64,000 nucleotides of DNA from Opeltia flavorubescens (GCA_000442125.1 KE546975.1:310001-374000), one strand, 5' to 3'; shown: positions 1 to 10,844, counted from the stretch's first letter. The notes: generated by a model not told the origin, from the letters alone. Translations and numbers: made by a program.

Positions 1-1
1 C

Positions 2-477
2 AAGACGGATGAATTCCCGGATTTCACTTGGAAGCCCCAGGTGATCTGTCACATTATTACCCAACCTCAGCTCGCAGATTGTTTCAACGAGACCGCTCCC
101 ACCGACCTCCAACTTGACAAGGGCTCGACCATGGCTTTGGTCGGTCACGACCAGATCAACGATGTTATCAGACGCGAATGTCCCCGCTCCAGCGGCGTCA
201 TCCATGATTGGGGTGACGACTACAAGGACGGTGATAAGGTTGTCCATATCAGAGCTATCTCCGCACCTCAAAAAGGCTATAAAGATGTGGAATGGGAGAA
301 AAGTCAATGCGAGGACAACTTCGCCAAGGTGCTGGATAACTGTAAGTGTATTCGTTACTTCGAGATGTTTTCTACTATGCAAAGTACTTGGCTAATCAGA
401 AACTAGGCCCGGACTATGGAGGCCGCGCACATACGGATGGTGTAGAATACCTTGTCTATGGCTACTACAATCCTTAA
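2..477 (+). CDS. 3' end of a probable secreted Cys-containing protein (5' partial)
   Basis: The reading frame is open from the left edge of the window (base 2), so the start lies outside. A GT-AG intron at 342-406 (donor gtaagt, acceptor aactag) joins ...KVLDN to CPDYGG, and the frame ends ...YLVYGYYNP at TAA 475-477. Without the intron the frame runs into noise, which supports the splice. The visible part is about 136 residues. It is hydrophilic and has cysteines in CHIITQP, ADCF, RECP, SQCEDNF and DNCPDYGG. Even Cys spacing and the Gly/Tyr-rich tail resemble C-terminal modules of secreted fungal proteins, for example regions that follow GH18 chitinase domains, but I do not recognise a family with confidence. 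Coding status is well supported; function is open. Confidence 0.65.
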
Positions 478-2018
478 GAATTCGCACAGTAGACGATGGT
501 AAATTGGGAATACGGATCGTAGCCATGCAGAGGTCGTTGGATAGATACGGAGGGAAGTGGTCATTGGATGAACAGGACAGGAGTTTTGTATCATAGACAT
601 GCTTGCATGTACATATCATATCATTCAATAAGATTTTTGCAACTACAACCAGTTCCATGCGCGTGAGCCCCAAGTTTCAAGCACCATTCCCTCAGACTTG
701 GACTTTTCATATCTTCTTACTCCAAGCCTGATGGTGAAGGGGCTTCCCATATCATGATATTATTTGAGACAAGGCCAAGACTCTCAACGTCCCGTTCGTT
801 GAGTGCATATTCCTTTCTGAACCTGACTGTTGGCAGGATGGAAAGCGTTGACATGACCCAGGAGGTAGGAGAGTCGGGAAATAGAGATGCGTTCAAGCAA
901 GGAGTAATGACTGTCCATGACAAGTTACAAGATCCTTATAACATTCAAAACACCCGCGACAGGAGTAACACAGCTACACGAGGCATCGAGATTCACCGAC
1001 ATCATATCCGACAGCCTTTACTGGATGGCGCCTACACTCATCCGGAAGGTCGTGTGATTTTCCAAAACCCTGGTTTCTACCCACTCGATATCAAGCTGAA
1101 CTGGCTGCAGACCGCAGTAACCCGGCTTATTCTTTCACCTCCGATAATGGCTCCAAATCATTTTGCATGTCCATTTCAAAGGCAGGCGACGTTGCGTCCC
1201 TCTGGAGTCGCATTGGGATTTTGCTCATAGCATTGAGTAGATTGGATAATGAATGAGCGTAATCAGAAGCTTCGGCAATTATTAGCATTACTCCGATCGA
1301 ATACAAACTGAGTAAGTCTAGTAGAGAGTTCTTGACTGGTTTCTGATCTGTAGCAGCGGGAGCAGACCGCTCGCCGATGATCCATATGCGTACCAAGGTA
1401 GGGTGGTTATCGCGGTGACCCATGAGAAAGCGTTGAATATCTTTGATGAGGCTACGAGAAACGCGAGGGCGATTGGCTGCAGGGAAGTAAAGGAAAGTCA
1501 ATAAAGGGGTGGATGGCTGGACTCGTGGGCGAGATCCTCGCGAATTCTGATTGATTAGTACACCATGTCAAATCAGATCCGGTTGAAGCCGGCTCCGTCG
1601 GTGTATTTCAAAGACACGTGGGTATTGGTGTTTGATTTGTCGGCAAGCTTGATGAAATCTGTTGTTCGAATATTCATCCACGTGAGGATATCGAGTTTTG
1701 GTGACCTTGTTTTCTGCTGAGCTCGTAAATTCCGTCGCAAGGATAATCCTGTCTTTCAAGTAGGTAGTGTCTGCAGCGGTTCAGGCTTCGAATGTCGAGC
1801 ATAGGAAGGATGTCTGAAGTCTATGACTTCGTTGATTGATGAGTGCGCAAAGTTTTGTCGCTTGGCTGCTCTGCTCTCTCCGGGAAGAATTTGACTCAAG
1901 ACCTTCAGGCTTAAATGATTGCGACATGGCCGAGTACTCGAAAAGCTGTGACTCTTTTGTAGGTGTTTTGTGATCCGTCGTCTCATGGGAAAGAGGTTTT
2001 GATATCCAATTCGAAATC
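478..2018. other. No confident gene; decayed-looking intergenic DNA
   Basis: Only short overlapping frames occur here, on both strands. The most coding-like is a minus-strand frame at 1127-1501 (contains NHPTLVRIWIIGERSAP and SLLDLLSLYSIGVMLIIAEA), with shorter minus-strand frames at 1568-1759 and 1756-2121. They could be pieces of one broken minus-strand gene, but I see no family motif and no consistent splice chain. The longest plus frame (754-1230) has no recognisable domain and irregular codon use. Confidence 0.4.
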
Positions 2019-2149
2019 GTGGTGATCCAGACCATGGTCTTCTTTGATCTGTCGTCCGAGAAGTATTTGCTCGCTCCACAGTCCACCGCTTCTCCACTCT
2101 CGCCCCATTTGTACTGCGCATATTATCGTCCGCTGATCATCGGATCTTC

Positions 2150-3180
2150 AAAATTCCCCATCAATAATCGTGTCACGAGACCTTTCCTTACTTCCTCTGC
2201 ACTGCCCGTCCCCCCTGCATACTATGTTGTCACTCCATCTTCTGCTTTGCCTAGATACTTTGACTTTTTCTGTTTCCATCCTCCACTGCCTCCTCTGCTG
2301 CCTCACTGCTTTCTCCTTTACTGTCTCCTTCATTCAATCGAAACATGTGGCTCTCGTGTCCCTCCCGCTCCTACTGTCATTGCTGTTCTTTGCGCCTTTA
2401 CTCTCGTCCTGGTTTCTCCATTTCCTCTTCTTCGACAGATCTCTGCGATCGGGTTTTCATTTTCGTTTTGCTCCCGCTCTCCCTCTTGCTCCTTCACATC
2501 CTCCGCTTTGCGTAACTTCTTTGTTTCTTCTACATACTTCTTCCCTCCTTCCCCCTTTATTGCTATCGTTCCCTTTGCTTTCTATTCTACATGCATCTTC
2601 TCAGTCTTTCTCCTGCCACATTCTCGGTGATTGCCTCCGCTTTGTTTTCTATACTATCTTCGGCTTCTGCCGTTTCCTGTCCCTGTTTTGGCCGAGTCCT
2701 GTCATTGATCGTTGGTGTCGTTGTTGTCATTCGTATCCTTGGTGGTGTTGGTGGCGTTGATGTCCCTGGTGGCGTTGGTGTTATTGAGCGTTTTTGATGT
2801 CATTGAATGTTTTTGGTGTCGTTGAGTGTTGTTGAGTGTCATTTGTGCCATTTGTGTCATTAGTGGCGCTAGTGGCGTTGGTATTATTGAGTGTTTTGGA
2901 TGTCATTGAATGTTTTTGGTGTTGTTGAGTGTCATTGGTGTCGTTGGTGGTATTAAGTATTGTTGGTGTCGTTGGTGTCAATTTTGTCGTCGGTTCATTG
3001 GCGAAGATCTCGATGTTTCACTGGATATGCTTTTCCGTTTGGCCATTCCACCTTCCTGATTGCTTTCCTTGCTGATCTTCGTTGTTGTCTCCCTCCCCCC
3101 TCTTTTTCTAATTTGCCCCCCTTTTTTTGCTTTTTTTCTCTCTCGCTTTGATTTCTGCTGTCTTCTTTGCCGTATTACCT
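2150..3180. other. Pyrimidine-rich (plus strand) then GT-rich low-complexity stretch
   Basis: From about 2150 to 2690 the plus strand is almost entirely C and T with short words such as ctcctcactgctttctcc. From about 2700 to 2990 it changes to GT/TG-rich with almost no C, and from about 3040 to 3180 it returns to CT-rich. Frames of up to 203 aa exist here only because the biased composition lacks stop codons. Their products are Ser/Leu/Phe/Cys-rich with no motif. I regard it as non-coding low-complexity DNA. Confidence 0.6.
2771..2936 (+). repeat. Two imperfect direct copies of a GT-rich ~70-bp unit
   Basis: Copy 1 is 2771-2843 and copy 2 is 2874-2936. Both begin ggcgttggt(g/a)ttattgag, continue through atgtcattgaatgtttttggtgt and end ttgagtgtcatt. 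Copy 2 lacks about 10 bp (gttgagtgtt) near the end. Smaller units of the type ttg(g/a)tgtc are scattered on both sides to about 2995, so the pair is part of a longer degenerate array. Confidence 0.8.
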
Positions 3181-4330
3181 TATCTCCTACCATTTACAAT
3201 CCTTTCAATGTATGCAGCTCCTGTCCCTTGCTGCCTGTCCGAAGTTTTCTGCATCTCTTTGCTTTTTGTACATTATTGGTTCTTCTAGCATTCTTTATGC
3301 CATGTGTGTCCTCTATCACATTGTTGTTTCTTATAAAGTTGGTACGTTGGGGAGAGAGGTGTTGAAGGCTCATTGCGCGCTGAAGTTCATCTGCCTTCCA
3401 TGGTCTTTTTCCAAATCATCTCGTCTTTTCGTCTTTCCCTCAGCCCCAGGAAAAGTAAAACACGGCGTCTGTGTCGAAAGATCGAGATTAGAACGATCGC
3501 GAAGGCGTGCTCGAAGGCAGATCGAGAGAGGTTGGCCGATGGTGGTCGGTCATGCTGGGTTAGTCGTGCTAGGTTGGACGTGCTGAGTAGGGCGTGCTGG
3601 GCTGGTTGAGGGAGGCTGGTCAAATGTGACTGGTTGAGGTCCTAGTAGAAAATGGTATGACGAAGCCGGCAAAGCTGGACAGGCATGTAGTTCTTGGTGG
3701 AGGCTTGCATGCTGATAGTTGATGTGTCCAAAATATGCGTTTTCGAAATATTTGCCCAGAGTGCATAATGTTGTTGATGATAAAGTGCCTTTTGATTTGC
3801 AGAATCGATGACTTTTCGTGGTGATATTTGATGATCCCTCGACCAGCCTCCCTCGGGCCTGTTCACATGTTAGCACATCTCAAGGCGGCGGGGACAACCA
3901 GTGGATCGTCAATCTGCAGTAAGTATGTTGGTTGAAATAGAGAACCCTTCTATACCCGAAGCCAGATTTGTGTTCTGTATTCTCTTGACATCCACTGGCT
4001 TGTCTCCTAAATTGTCCTTGGTCGATTCGCCAACGTCAACCAAAATGTGTTCCTCTTCAAGCATTATACGAAAACTCAGTAGAGTGATGACCTTGCACAT
4101 ACTCTTATCAGGCGTTGTGTTGTTACATTGTATTGTACCTTTGTAGATCTGTCTTAAGTAAATTGCTCACTACTGGGTCTGCTTCAATTCATTGCCTGGA
4201 TTTTCTTCTGGGATATGGAGGTCTTCTATTTAGAAGAGGTCGGTGTACTTACCGCTGGGTCCGCTTTCACCAGAGGCCTGGGCTTTATTCTACAATATGG
4301 CGATTCCTTATGCGGAAGAGGTAAAGTTGC
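3181..4330. other. No gene recognised
   Basis: Short frames on both strands (for example 3387-3623 minus, 3642-3866 minus, 3901-4146 plus) have no recognisable motif and no supporting splice structure. The segment lies between the low-complexity block and the AT-rich block. Confidence 0.45.
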
Positions 4331-5500
4331 TTGAGGGATACAGCGCACTTAAATCAAAGAAAACCGGATGTACTTCAAATTGCGTGTAGATCCGCTTCCA
4401 GGTCCTCTTCGGCTTGGTAATGGATTTTTCTATGGGCAAAAGCGGTCCAGCGCCCTAGTGAGGTAGTCTGTGCTGTGTCTCTTATAATATGCGGCAGGGA
4501 TACGATCTAGGTTTCAGCGCTCTATCGCGCTGAGGTGGTGAAGTGCTGACTGCTTCAAATGCTTTGACCCGAGGGAGCGCTTTTTTCCGTTCAATATCGA
4601 ATTTGTGCACCATACACTTGGCACATGTTGGTCTCGATACGTCGACTTCAGCTTATGACGTTGTTGTTGTCCAGATACCTTTACGTAAATATACACGGAC
4701 GCTCAGACTTTATCAGTCTCCACTTTTCATAGAGTGGATTTCCCATTCAAGCTTTTGAAAAAGCCGGAGCCAAACTATTCAGCCCGTACGTATACTAACT
4801 CCAAAACTTTACACTTTATATATATATTAGCGTTATCAATTTGTATTTACTTTCTATCATTTCAAATAATTCATTCAATACTATTGAGTATATTTTGTAT
4901 CACGTACATATATATTTGCAAGTGATTTCGTTTGGTATTCTTTGGTACAGCCCGTGCTATCAGCCTGCGAGGATGGAAAATATTGCCGGCTCCTTCTTCG
5001 TGTTCCTTTCATCATTCTTGGTTATAATTGGATGCTGGAAGAAAGGAATACAAGTCGAGATATCGATATCAGGATATCTGAATCTGCTGAGCAGCAACCT
5101 GTGGTCGAATGTTGCGATACAGCGTTGATTCCTGTTCTATATCATGAATTCAAAGACTACAACTGAGCTACGCTATTGACCGTTCAAGTAAGCCGCACCA
5201 CGTGGCCACTAATTTGCTAAGACGACTCAAACTACCAAATCTATCAACAAGTTCTGATATATCAGTGCTCTGTTCCCTTTCAATGCTTCGTCGACTTCTG
5301 CTGGACTATTTCATGTACTAAAAATGATATACGAGCAATGGTTTTAATTGAAGAGTCTTCCAGGACGACGCCTACAGCAATAGCCAGCCAAATTTCACTA
5401 GCAGGGTCATTAAATGGTATTAAAACCGAGAGATAATATTGATGGTGGCAAGGATCAACCTTTTATACAACAAGGTGCTGAACGCTCGCAATGTACGTCC
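4331..5500. other. AT-rich block, probably mutated repeat DNA
   Basis: Composition is visibly AT-rich, with runs such as the tatatatata stretch near 4820 and tacatatatatttg near 4905. Reading frames are short. A probable retrotransposon remnant lies inside (separate entry). Patchy AT-rich DNA beside ordinary DNA is what repeat-induced point mutation (RIP) leaves in Pezizomycotina; that is an inference from composition only. Confidence 0.45.
4942..5166 (+). mobile_element. Probable relic of a Ty3/gypsy-type polyprotein (protease to RT linker)
   Basis: The translated frame contains VPFIILGYNWMLEERNTSRDID followed about 25 residues later by ALIPVLYHEFKDYN. In Ty3/gypsy polyproteins the aspartic protease ends with a motif of the form ILG-x-x-W-L-x-x-H-N-P-x-I-D-W. 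The linker before reverse transcriptase often reads P-x-x-Y-x-(D/E)-F-x-D. Both motifs occur here in the right order and spacing but worn (H-N-P lost, stop just after). The surrounding DNA is AT-rich and no LTRs, RT or integrase are visible. The fit rests on two short motifs, so chance similarity remains possible. Confidence 0.35.
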
Positions 5501-5648
5501 TATATGCTGTTTTTTCTCTTGATTGAGGAGCTAGGTTCAGCGAGGTATACCACATGAGTGGATTGGATGCTTGAAACGATTTATGACAAATGACAGACTG
5601 ATTACTTTCCGATACGCTCGTGATGTTCAGTCACCGTACTCTGGTCAT

Positions 5649-6762
5649 CTACCAACCAGTCATCGGCTTTCCCTGACATCCCTGTTCAAATAGTCTTGCC
5701 TGCTCGTCTGAATTCAGCGAAATGAACATGTATTTGAAGGGCCCAGAGGCGCCGTTAGTGGATGAAAGCAAGTAAGTATTAAAGCTACAGGCAGACGCAT
5801 ACTCTGCCAGCTGTTCGTAGAAATCAACAGCTGAGGTAATAGGCCCGGGATGTAGTGATATCGATATGTCGATTGCTTTTAATGGGGTTTTGATGATATA
5901 AGTTTGAACGAAGGTTGCTATTGCTCTACAGGATATATTATCCCAGGAGATCCACGTCGTGATCTCCCTCCACCCTATGCCCCTCGTTCCCCCCTTCCCC
6001 CGACCGTTGTTGTTTCGCCCCGCCCTCCCGCCACGATGATCGTTCCCTCTCCCTCTCTAGGACAGGGAAATGGAGCGTGGAGGGGGAGGGAAGAGAAGTG
6101 CGCCCCCGCAACCACAAATTTGCACTTGTATACCCCATGCCCCCTAACACCACCACCATAGTTGGTGTTCCACCCCCCGGTACCGTTCACATTGTTGTTA
6201 TTGCCTCCCCTCGCACTATCGAAGTTGTCATTTTTTCCCCTCCCCTGACCGTTGTTGTTGTTGCGTCTCAGCCTCCCCCTCCGCTCCCCGCCGTTACCCT
6301 CAGTACAAGCCAACATCCATCTCGTTCGCACCGCCAGAGCCAAGAACCACGACCTTGTTGCCCACGGCGATTGCCATAGCCTGGGCGCCGGCCGTGCCAG
6401 ATTCTGCAATAGTAAAAATCAGCATAGCCCGAAACACGATCACTTAAACGCATAGAGAGAATGGTATGCTTACAAATCCTGCTAGGCGCTGCGCCTATGT
6501 CCATTGTTACCTTATCCACGCTCCAGGTTCCCAGGACGGTCGAACTTGTTGTAGCGTTTCATAACGATTTTCCGAGACTTTGTTCAATCCTCAATGCTCC
6601 CTCAATCAAATCAAATCTTTCCTCACAGTGGAATGGTCCATCAAAAGGTCTCAGTCCAGAGACTTGCTCCAAATCTAATGGTCTTCGAGAAGTTCGTATC
6701 TACCTACCTCGATGGCCTTCGATCCTGTTTCCTTCAGCGGCCCTCCAGCTCCGAGAATGTGA
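5649..6762 (-). pseudogene. Decayed multi-exon gene for an RGG/Asn-Gly-rich protein
   Basis: Three exon-like blocks can be chained on the minus strand. Block 1 (6762-6474) follows acceptor aactatag and carries FDLIEGALRIEQSLGKSL, a TGA at 6559-6561, then LGTWSVDKVTMDIGAAPSRI. After an intron at 6404-6473 (gtaagc...ttgcag), block 2 (6403-6134) encodes SGTAGAQAMAIAVGNKVVVL and NEMDVGLY. It then shifts frame near 6299-6306 into a Gly/Arg/Asn-rich stretch with NNNNGQGRGK and WNTNYGGGVRGHG. After a second intron at 6057-6133 (gtatac...cctag) the frame continues in phase as RGRGNDHRGGRAGRNNNGRG and a non-repetitive C-terminus ending KPMTGW at the stop 5649-5651. Lesions seen: the TGA, a TAA formed at the first splice junction, one frameshift, and a frame break in block 1 near 6675. 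I do not recognise the family. Sequencing error could mimic some lesions. Confidence 0.45.
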
Positions 6763-7039
6763 CTATAGTTGCAAACATTAGCTTTATGTTGCTTGGAAGA
6801 GAGGGCAAGGAAGTGAATGGAAGTATGAGGAAATCGAGATGCCGATGCCCTGGTTTCTTCTATACAAAGGCATGGGAGTAGGGAAACAAATAAAATAATA
6901 CCAAGAGGGCGTGTAGAGGATGACGACATAGTCGGTAAAAGATCGGGGGACTTCTTGCTGAGGACATAGCACTGCGAAACTCGATATATTACTGGTAGAG
7001 TAAAGCATTAAATTAAGGAAGTTGTAATAATTCACTCTG

Positions 7040-7192
7040 TTCTGAGCCATCATGGCGAAACAATACGGGTGAATATTTCGAGGCTTAGTTAATGATAATT
7101 ACTCGATATCTTAGAGAGGTTTGATTTATCCTGGAAAAGAGATAGCTGCTGGAGCACGCAGACTATCTCTGCCTACAATATGGAGAGAAGAA
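7040..7192 (+). repeat. Dispersed repeat, copy 1 (diverged, AT-shifted)
   Basis: This segment aligns with 11888-12032 on the same strand. Shared words in order are ttctgagccat, gtgaat(a/g)tttcgagg, attact(c/t)ga, tctta(g/a)agagg(t/g)ttgat, tcctg(g)aa, g(c/t)tgctggagca and atggagag. Many differences are transitions, and this copy is the more AT-rich one. The similarity may extend left to about 7016. No coding function is evident in this copy. Confidence 0.75.
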
Positions 7193-8697
7193 TGAGTCAT
7201 TCTCAATAGCGAAGCCATTCTCTGAGGTCTTCGAGACTCGATATAGATTATTGATAGGATATATTCTATTTCCACAACGTGAAAGAGAAAAGGTCTAAGC
7301 TGGATTCGTTTAGGCGCTAATGAGGCGTTTAAAAATAAACGCGAATCGCAAAAGCTGTACTGTAGTTACTCTATTAAAAAATTTAGATTGGATTTAAAAC
7401 TTACATCTATCCTCTGTTCCTATCTCTTAGTATTTTATCGAGTACTTCAAACCCAAACCCTCTTGAAATCTGAAACATGACCATCTTATTTCAGAGGGTG
7501 AAAGAGACTCGTGCCTACGGTACGCAGCACCGTGGCATCGATTTCCATGCACCGGATCGGGCAGCTGGCGCATACGTCGCAAGTTGCTCGGATGAGGTGA
7601 TCGAGAGCGACCCCTGCAACCAGAATCCAGATCCTTGTGATCCAATAACCTTGCTTCGTTGGATCTTGGCCACATAGCCTTTGTATGGGAAGTCTTCCAT
7701 ATAGACCTTTATATTCACGCCCAGCTTTTTATTTCGTTCAAAAAGTTCGATTCACCTCGTTCTCGCCAGGCCAGGTCAACTGATATGAGGTATGTCTACA
7801 ATATGAGATCACGTTATATCGATATGACGTTCTTTATTTTATTCAGGCTAGTGCTTTTATGCAAGAGTCTATATCTTCCTTAATACCATTCATCTTCGTC
7901 TCCTCAGTAAAAGAGAATAGGTTGACGACCTGTTTAGGAGATTTTGTATGAGCGCAATTTGCATTCCTAACCGCTACCGGTAAATTGATCTACCTGCCCC
8001 ATCACTCAATTTGACGCACTGAAGCCCCCCACTTTACTATACTCCCCACCCCTCGGTCCACCCTCAACCAGCAATTCTTTCAAGCTATAATCCCCGATCC
8101 CGACGATTCCCTTTTCTCCGCCACCCATAGCGAATCCAAACCCGAAAACGGTTATTACTCCAAGACGCCCTCTGAATCTAATATAAGCACAACTCCGGGC
8201 ACCACACACATGAAATGCACACTTCGATTTCAGCCAATCACAATACAGCATTCAAGCGCATGAATCTGGGTATCGTTAAACCTTAAAATCCAATCAATTA
8301 GAAGCCAACTCTCCAGACTGTGCACTCGCATTCGCCGCATTATCTCCTTTTCGGCTGCTTCAACCACGGATACCGCAAGTTAGCTCTATGTGTCAGTAGG
8401 CTGGGATGAGAACGCTGGGTAACCAAATTTACAAAGCCGGATCCCGGGGTAATCTTGATATGTGGCCGAGTGATATTAGTCACAATGACCCATAGTCGTT
8501 AATTCAATTTTGATCCAGATTGAATCTACATGTCTTATATATATTCGTCCCATTCAACCGTAATAGCTCAGTCAATCGTTTCTATCGGCACAAGAGCTAT
8601 CAATACAGCGTTCAAGCTTTCAGCTCGCTATACGTCGTCAAGAGTATGTCATCAAGAGTGCCTTCCAGCGGAGATTCTCCTCAATATCTGCCGCAAA
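7193..8697. other. No confident gene; one or two exon-like islands
   Basis: AT-rich to about 7430. An island at 7477-7677 (plus) has fairly regular codon use and the text RGIDFHAPDRAAGAYVASC, but it is short and has no family match. A minus-strand island at 8006-8180 after an acceptor-like cttatattag reads FGFAMGGGEKGIVGIGDYSL to a stop. Either may be a relic exon. I see no complete gene. Confidence 0.35.
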
Positions 8698-9836
8698 TTA
8701 TATCAACTCTGTTGATGTTCTCATTCGGGGCCTGTATGAACAAGGGGATACGACGAAGACCGCAAGTCGTCGCTTTCAAGAGAATTAATGAGAACGAGAA
8801 TCTCATACCAGCAGGTCAAAGCCTGTCAGCGAATGTAACTCAGGTCTCAACAGCCCGAGCAATTTCACGTTTCTAGGTAGAGATCGAATATGCAAACGGA
8901 ACTTACTGGAAAGAATCACGTAAAAGGCCAAGAACGTAATCTTGATATTGTTAAATAGACCACCAAACAATGCTTTTAGTTCCTTGAAGGTGCAAAGGAG
9001 GTGCAAGCAATTCATGTCATGTGAAGAAAAAGAAAACTAAAAAGAAAAGGGAAAGACCGACCATGAGAAGTCGTTCCTTGGACAGAACCAACTCTTAATC
9101 CAAATTCCAAACTTCAAATTCTTGATAGGCATCATTCTGAAAATCAAAGAGATCGTTGTATCAATGCGTCTTCAAAGAGCAGATCGTACCTATCACAACG
9201 ACTGTGGAGAATCTAGGTCTGATATTTTAAATGTCGTGATCAAATGAACCGATAAGCAGACATCACCCTCGAAGAAGATCTGCTGGTCATCGACTCTAGA
9301 CACTGTCTTTCGGGTCCTCGTTCTACCAATCATCTCAGTATACAGCGCTCACCTCTTTCTTCATCGTGTAGACCTGAACAGCCATGGGACCAGAGTCACA
9401 CTCAGGGATGAAGTTTAGGGATAGTACATTTCGTATAAGGAGAAACAAAATTACAACCCGAAAAGCTTGCGGGAAGCAGCTGGGATCTCGAGACCGACGA
9501 GAAATTCAAGAAATACTTTCGGGAACAAGTATGGAACGGTTGGAATGGAGTGTACAGATACACCTACCTGAGGGCGTTCTCCAATAGGAAGGAAGGTACA
9601 GCGCGCAGAGTTACAAGACGCGATCTTGACTCCGGAATACTCCACATGAAGAGTTTGGTCGTCTCCTGAACCTCGGAGATACGCATTTGGGCCTCCTGAG
9701 GTTCCTTCCAAGTGGTGTAAGAACGCTTAAACCGCGAGAGAGGAACGTCAATGGCAACGGGGACGAGACGAAATGAATTCTCGAGAAAGAGAGTACTTGC
9801 AACTAGTCTCGCCGGTTGCAAGGGTTTAAGAATCAT
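8698..9836 (-). pseudogene. Chain of exon-like segments, probable decaying multi-exon gene
   Basis: Minus-strand segments with good codon regularity and plausible splice sites follow one another. An ATG at 9836 opens a frame through EAQMRISEVQETTKLFMWSI to donor gtaggtg (about 9591). A segment after acceptor gatcccag contains LNFIPECDSGPMAVQVYTMK. After a 46-bp possible intron comes VSRVDDQQIFFE. Then MMPIKNLKFGIWIKSWF, then ELKALFGGLFNNIKITFLAF to donor gtaagt (8906). Next are a 14-nt exon SFDLL (8809-8822) and a last exon 8698-8772 ending STELI at TAA. The first three and last three join in phase, but the middle joins do not without impossible introns. I therefore call it broken or wrongly resolved rather than a clean CDS. 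No family recognised. Confidence 0.35.
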
Positions 9837-10290
9837 GTCAGACAGTCAGTGGGGAATTCGGGGCAGGCAAGCCTCGACGACGCTACATAGAGCAGAAACC
9901 CTATGGGTCTAACATCGCTACATTTAGCTAAGTAAGACAATATTTTCTAATGCTTCGAATAGCGTAGGCCTTTGAATGTACGATTAAGAAAGGTGACTGT
10001 ATTGGCGATGTCAGACGATCTGTTGTATAAACTATCATTAGCAGACCTGTATCATATTTACTGATCGTCATTCATAAAGCGGCGTCGCCGCATATTTGAA
10101 GAACTCATTACCTCTATAATTAATCCCCATATCGTTGCTATACCTCTTGCAGAAACTATATGTCTGATAATCTAGTAGTGTTCATTTCTTGCCGAAGGTC
10201 TCATATCCCATACAAATAGATCACATATATTATTCAGGAAAAGTCACAATGAAAAAGGGCTTCATTGGTACCAAAATATGTATGGAGTAA
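9837..10290. other. No gene seen
   Basis: AT-rich spacer with only short frames, between the exon chain ending at 9836 and the 3' end of the RGG/Gln-rich gene. Confidence 0.6.
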
Positions 10291-10844
10291 TTATTCCGGC
10301 TCCTTCTTCACCTGCGGCTCTTGCTTCGGCTGCTGCTGCTGCTGCTGCTGTTGCTGTTGCTGCTGCTGCTGCGGCGGCGGCGGCGGCTGATGATGATGAT
10401 GATGATGGTGATGGTGATGATGATGCCGCTGCTGTTGTGGTTGTTGCTGCTGCTGAGGTTGGAGGGGCGGCGGAGGCCCCGTAACAAAACCAAGCTGAAC
10501 CACGCCACCGGGGGCGAGTGGAGGCTGTTGCTGGGGTGGGGGGACGCCGGCGAGGCCGCCATGCCCACCGCGTCCTCCACGACCACCCCGTTGCCCTCCA
10601 CCCACCCCATTTCCACCGAGAACTCCCCCGGCGCCACGCACAAAGCCGCCGGCCATACCCCCCCGAGCCCCCCCTCTCCCTCCATTGCCCTGCCCCCTAT
10701 TCCCCCGCCCCCCACGCCCACGGTCCCCCCGACCCCCAAAGCCTCGGCCCCGATTCCCCCCGCGCCCACGTTGTTGCCCGCCCCCCACATCGGCATATGC
10801 ACCCGCCCAGGTATTAAGAAAAGCCGCCAAGGCGGAGAAAGGCT
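10291..10844 (-). CDS. RGG-box / poly-His / poly-Gln low-complexity protein (5' end unresolved)
   Basis: The frame encodes a Gly-Arg-rich domain of about 80 residues with many RGG/RGRG units (for example RGRGGRGNRGQGNGGRG). A Pro/Gln-rich linker follows, then a run of 12 consecutive His, a Pro run, a Gln run and the tail PKQEPQVKKEPE before TAA. VKKE fits the sumoylation consensus (hydrophobic-K-x-E). RGG boxes generally bind RNA and are substrates of arginine methylation. There is no in-frame ATG at the 5' end. The coding text begins FSALAAFLNTWAGAYADV right after tgctaatactttatag, which looks like a branch site plus acceptor, so a 5' exon should lie above 10844. I could not place that exon; an alternative reading places a TAG in frame there. 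Low-complexity content makes homology-based naming unsafe. Confidence 0.6.
10335..10433. repeat. Coding trinucleotide microsatellites (CTG/CGG and ATG type)
   Basis: On the plus strand, (ctg)n-type units at about 10335-10387 grade into (cgg)n, followed by (atg)n/(gtg)n units from 10388 to about 10424. On the coding minus strand these give the Gln, Pro and His runs. CAG/CAA and CAT/CAC mixing shows the runs are not pure, which reduces but does not abolish slippage. Confidence 0.9.

Noticed and set aside
754-1230. 158-codon plus frame
   Set aside because: No recognisable motif, irregular codon use and overlap with an equally plausible minus frame at its 3' end.
2019-2760. Long plus-strand frames (203 and 196 codons)
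   Set aside because: They overlap in two phases within pyrimidine-rich DNA, which lacks stop codons by composition; no motif.
8530-8715. F-box-like text LPAEILLNICRKLYQL in a plus frame
   Set aside because: Short, no other F-box context, and the minus strand has a better exon and splice structure here.
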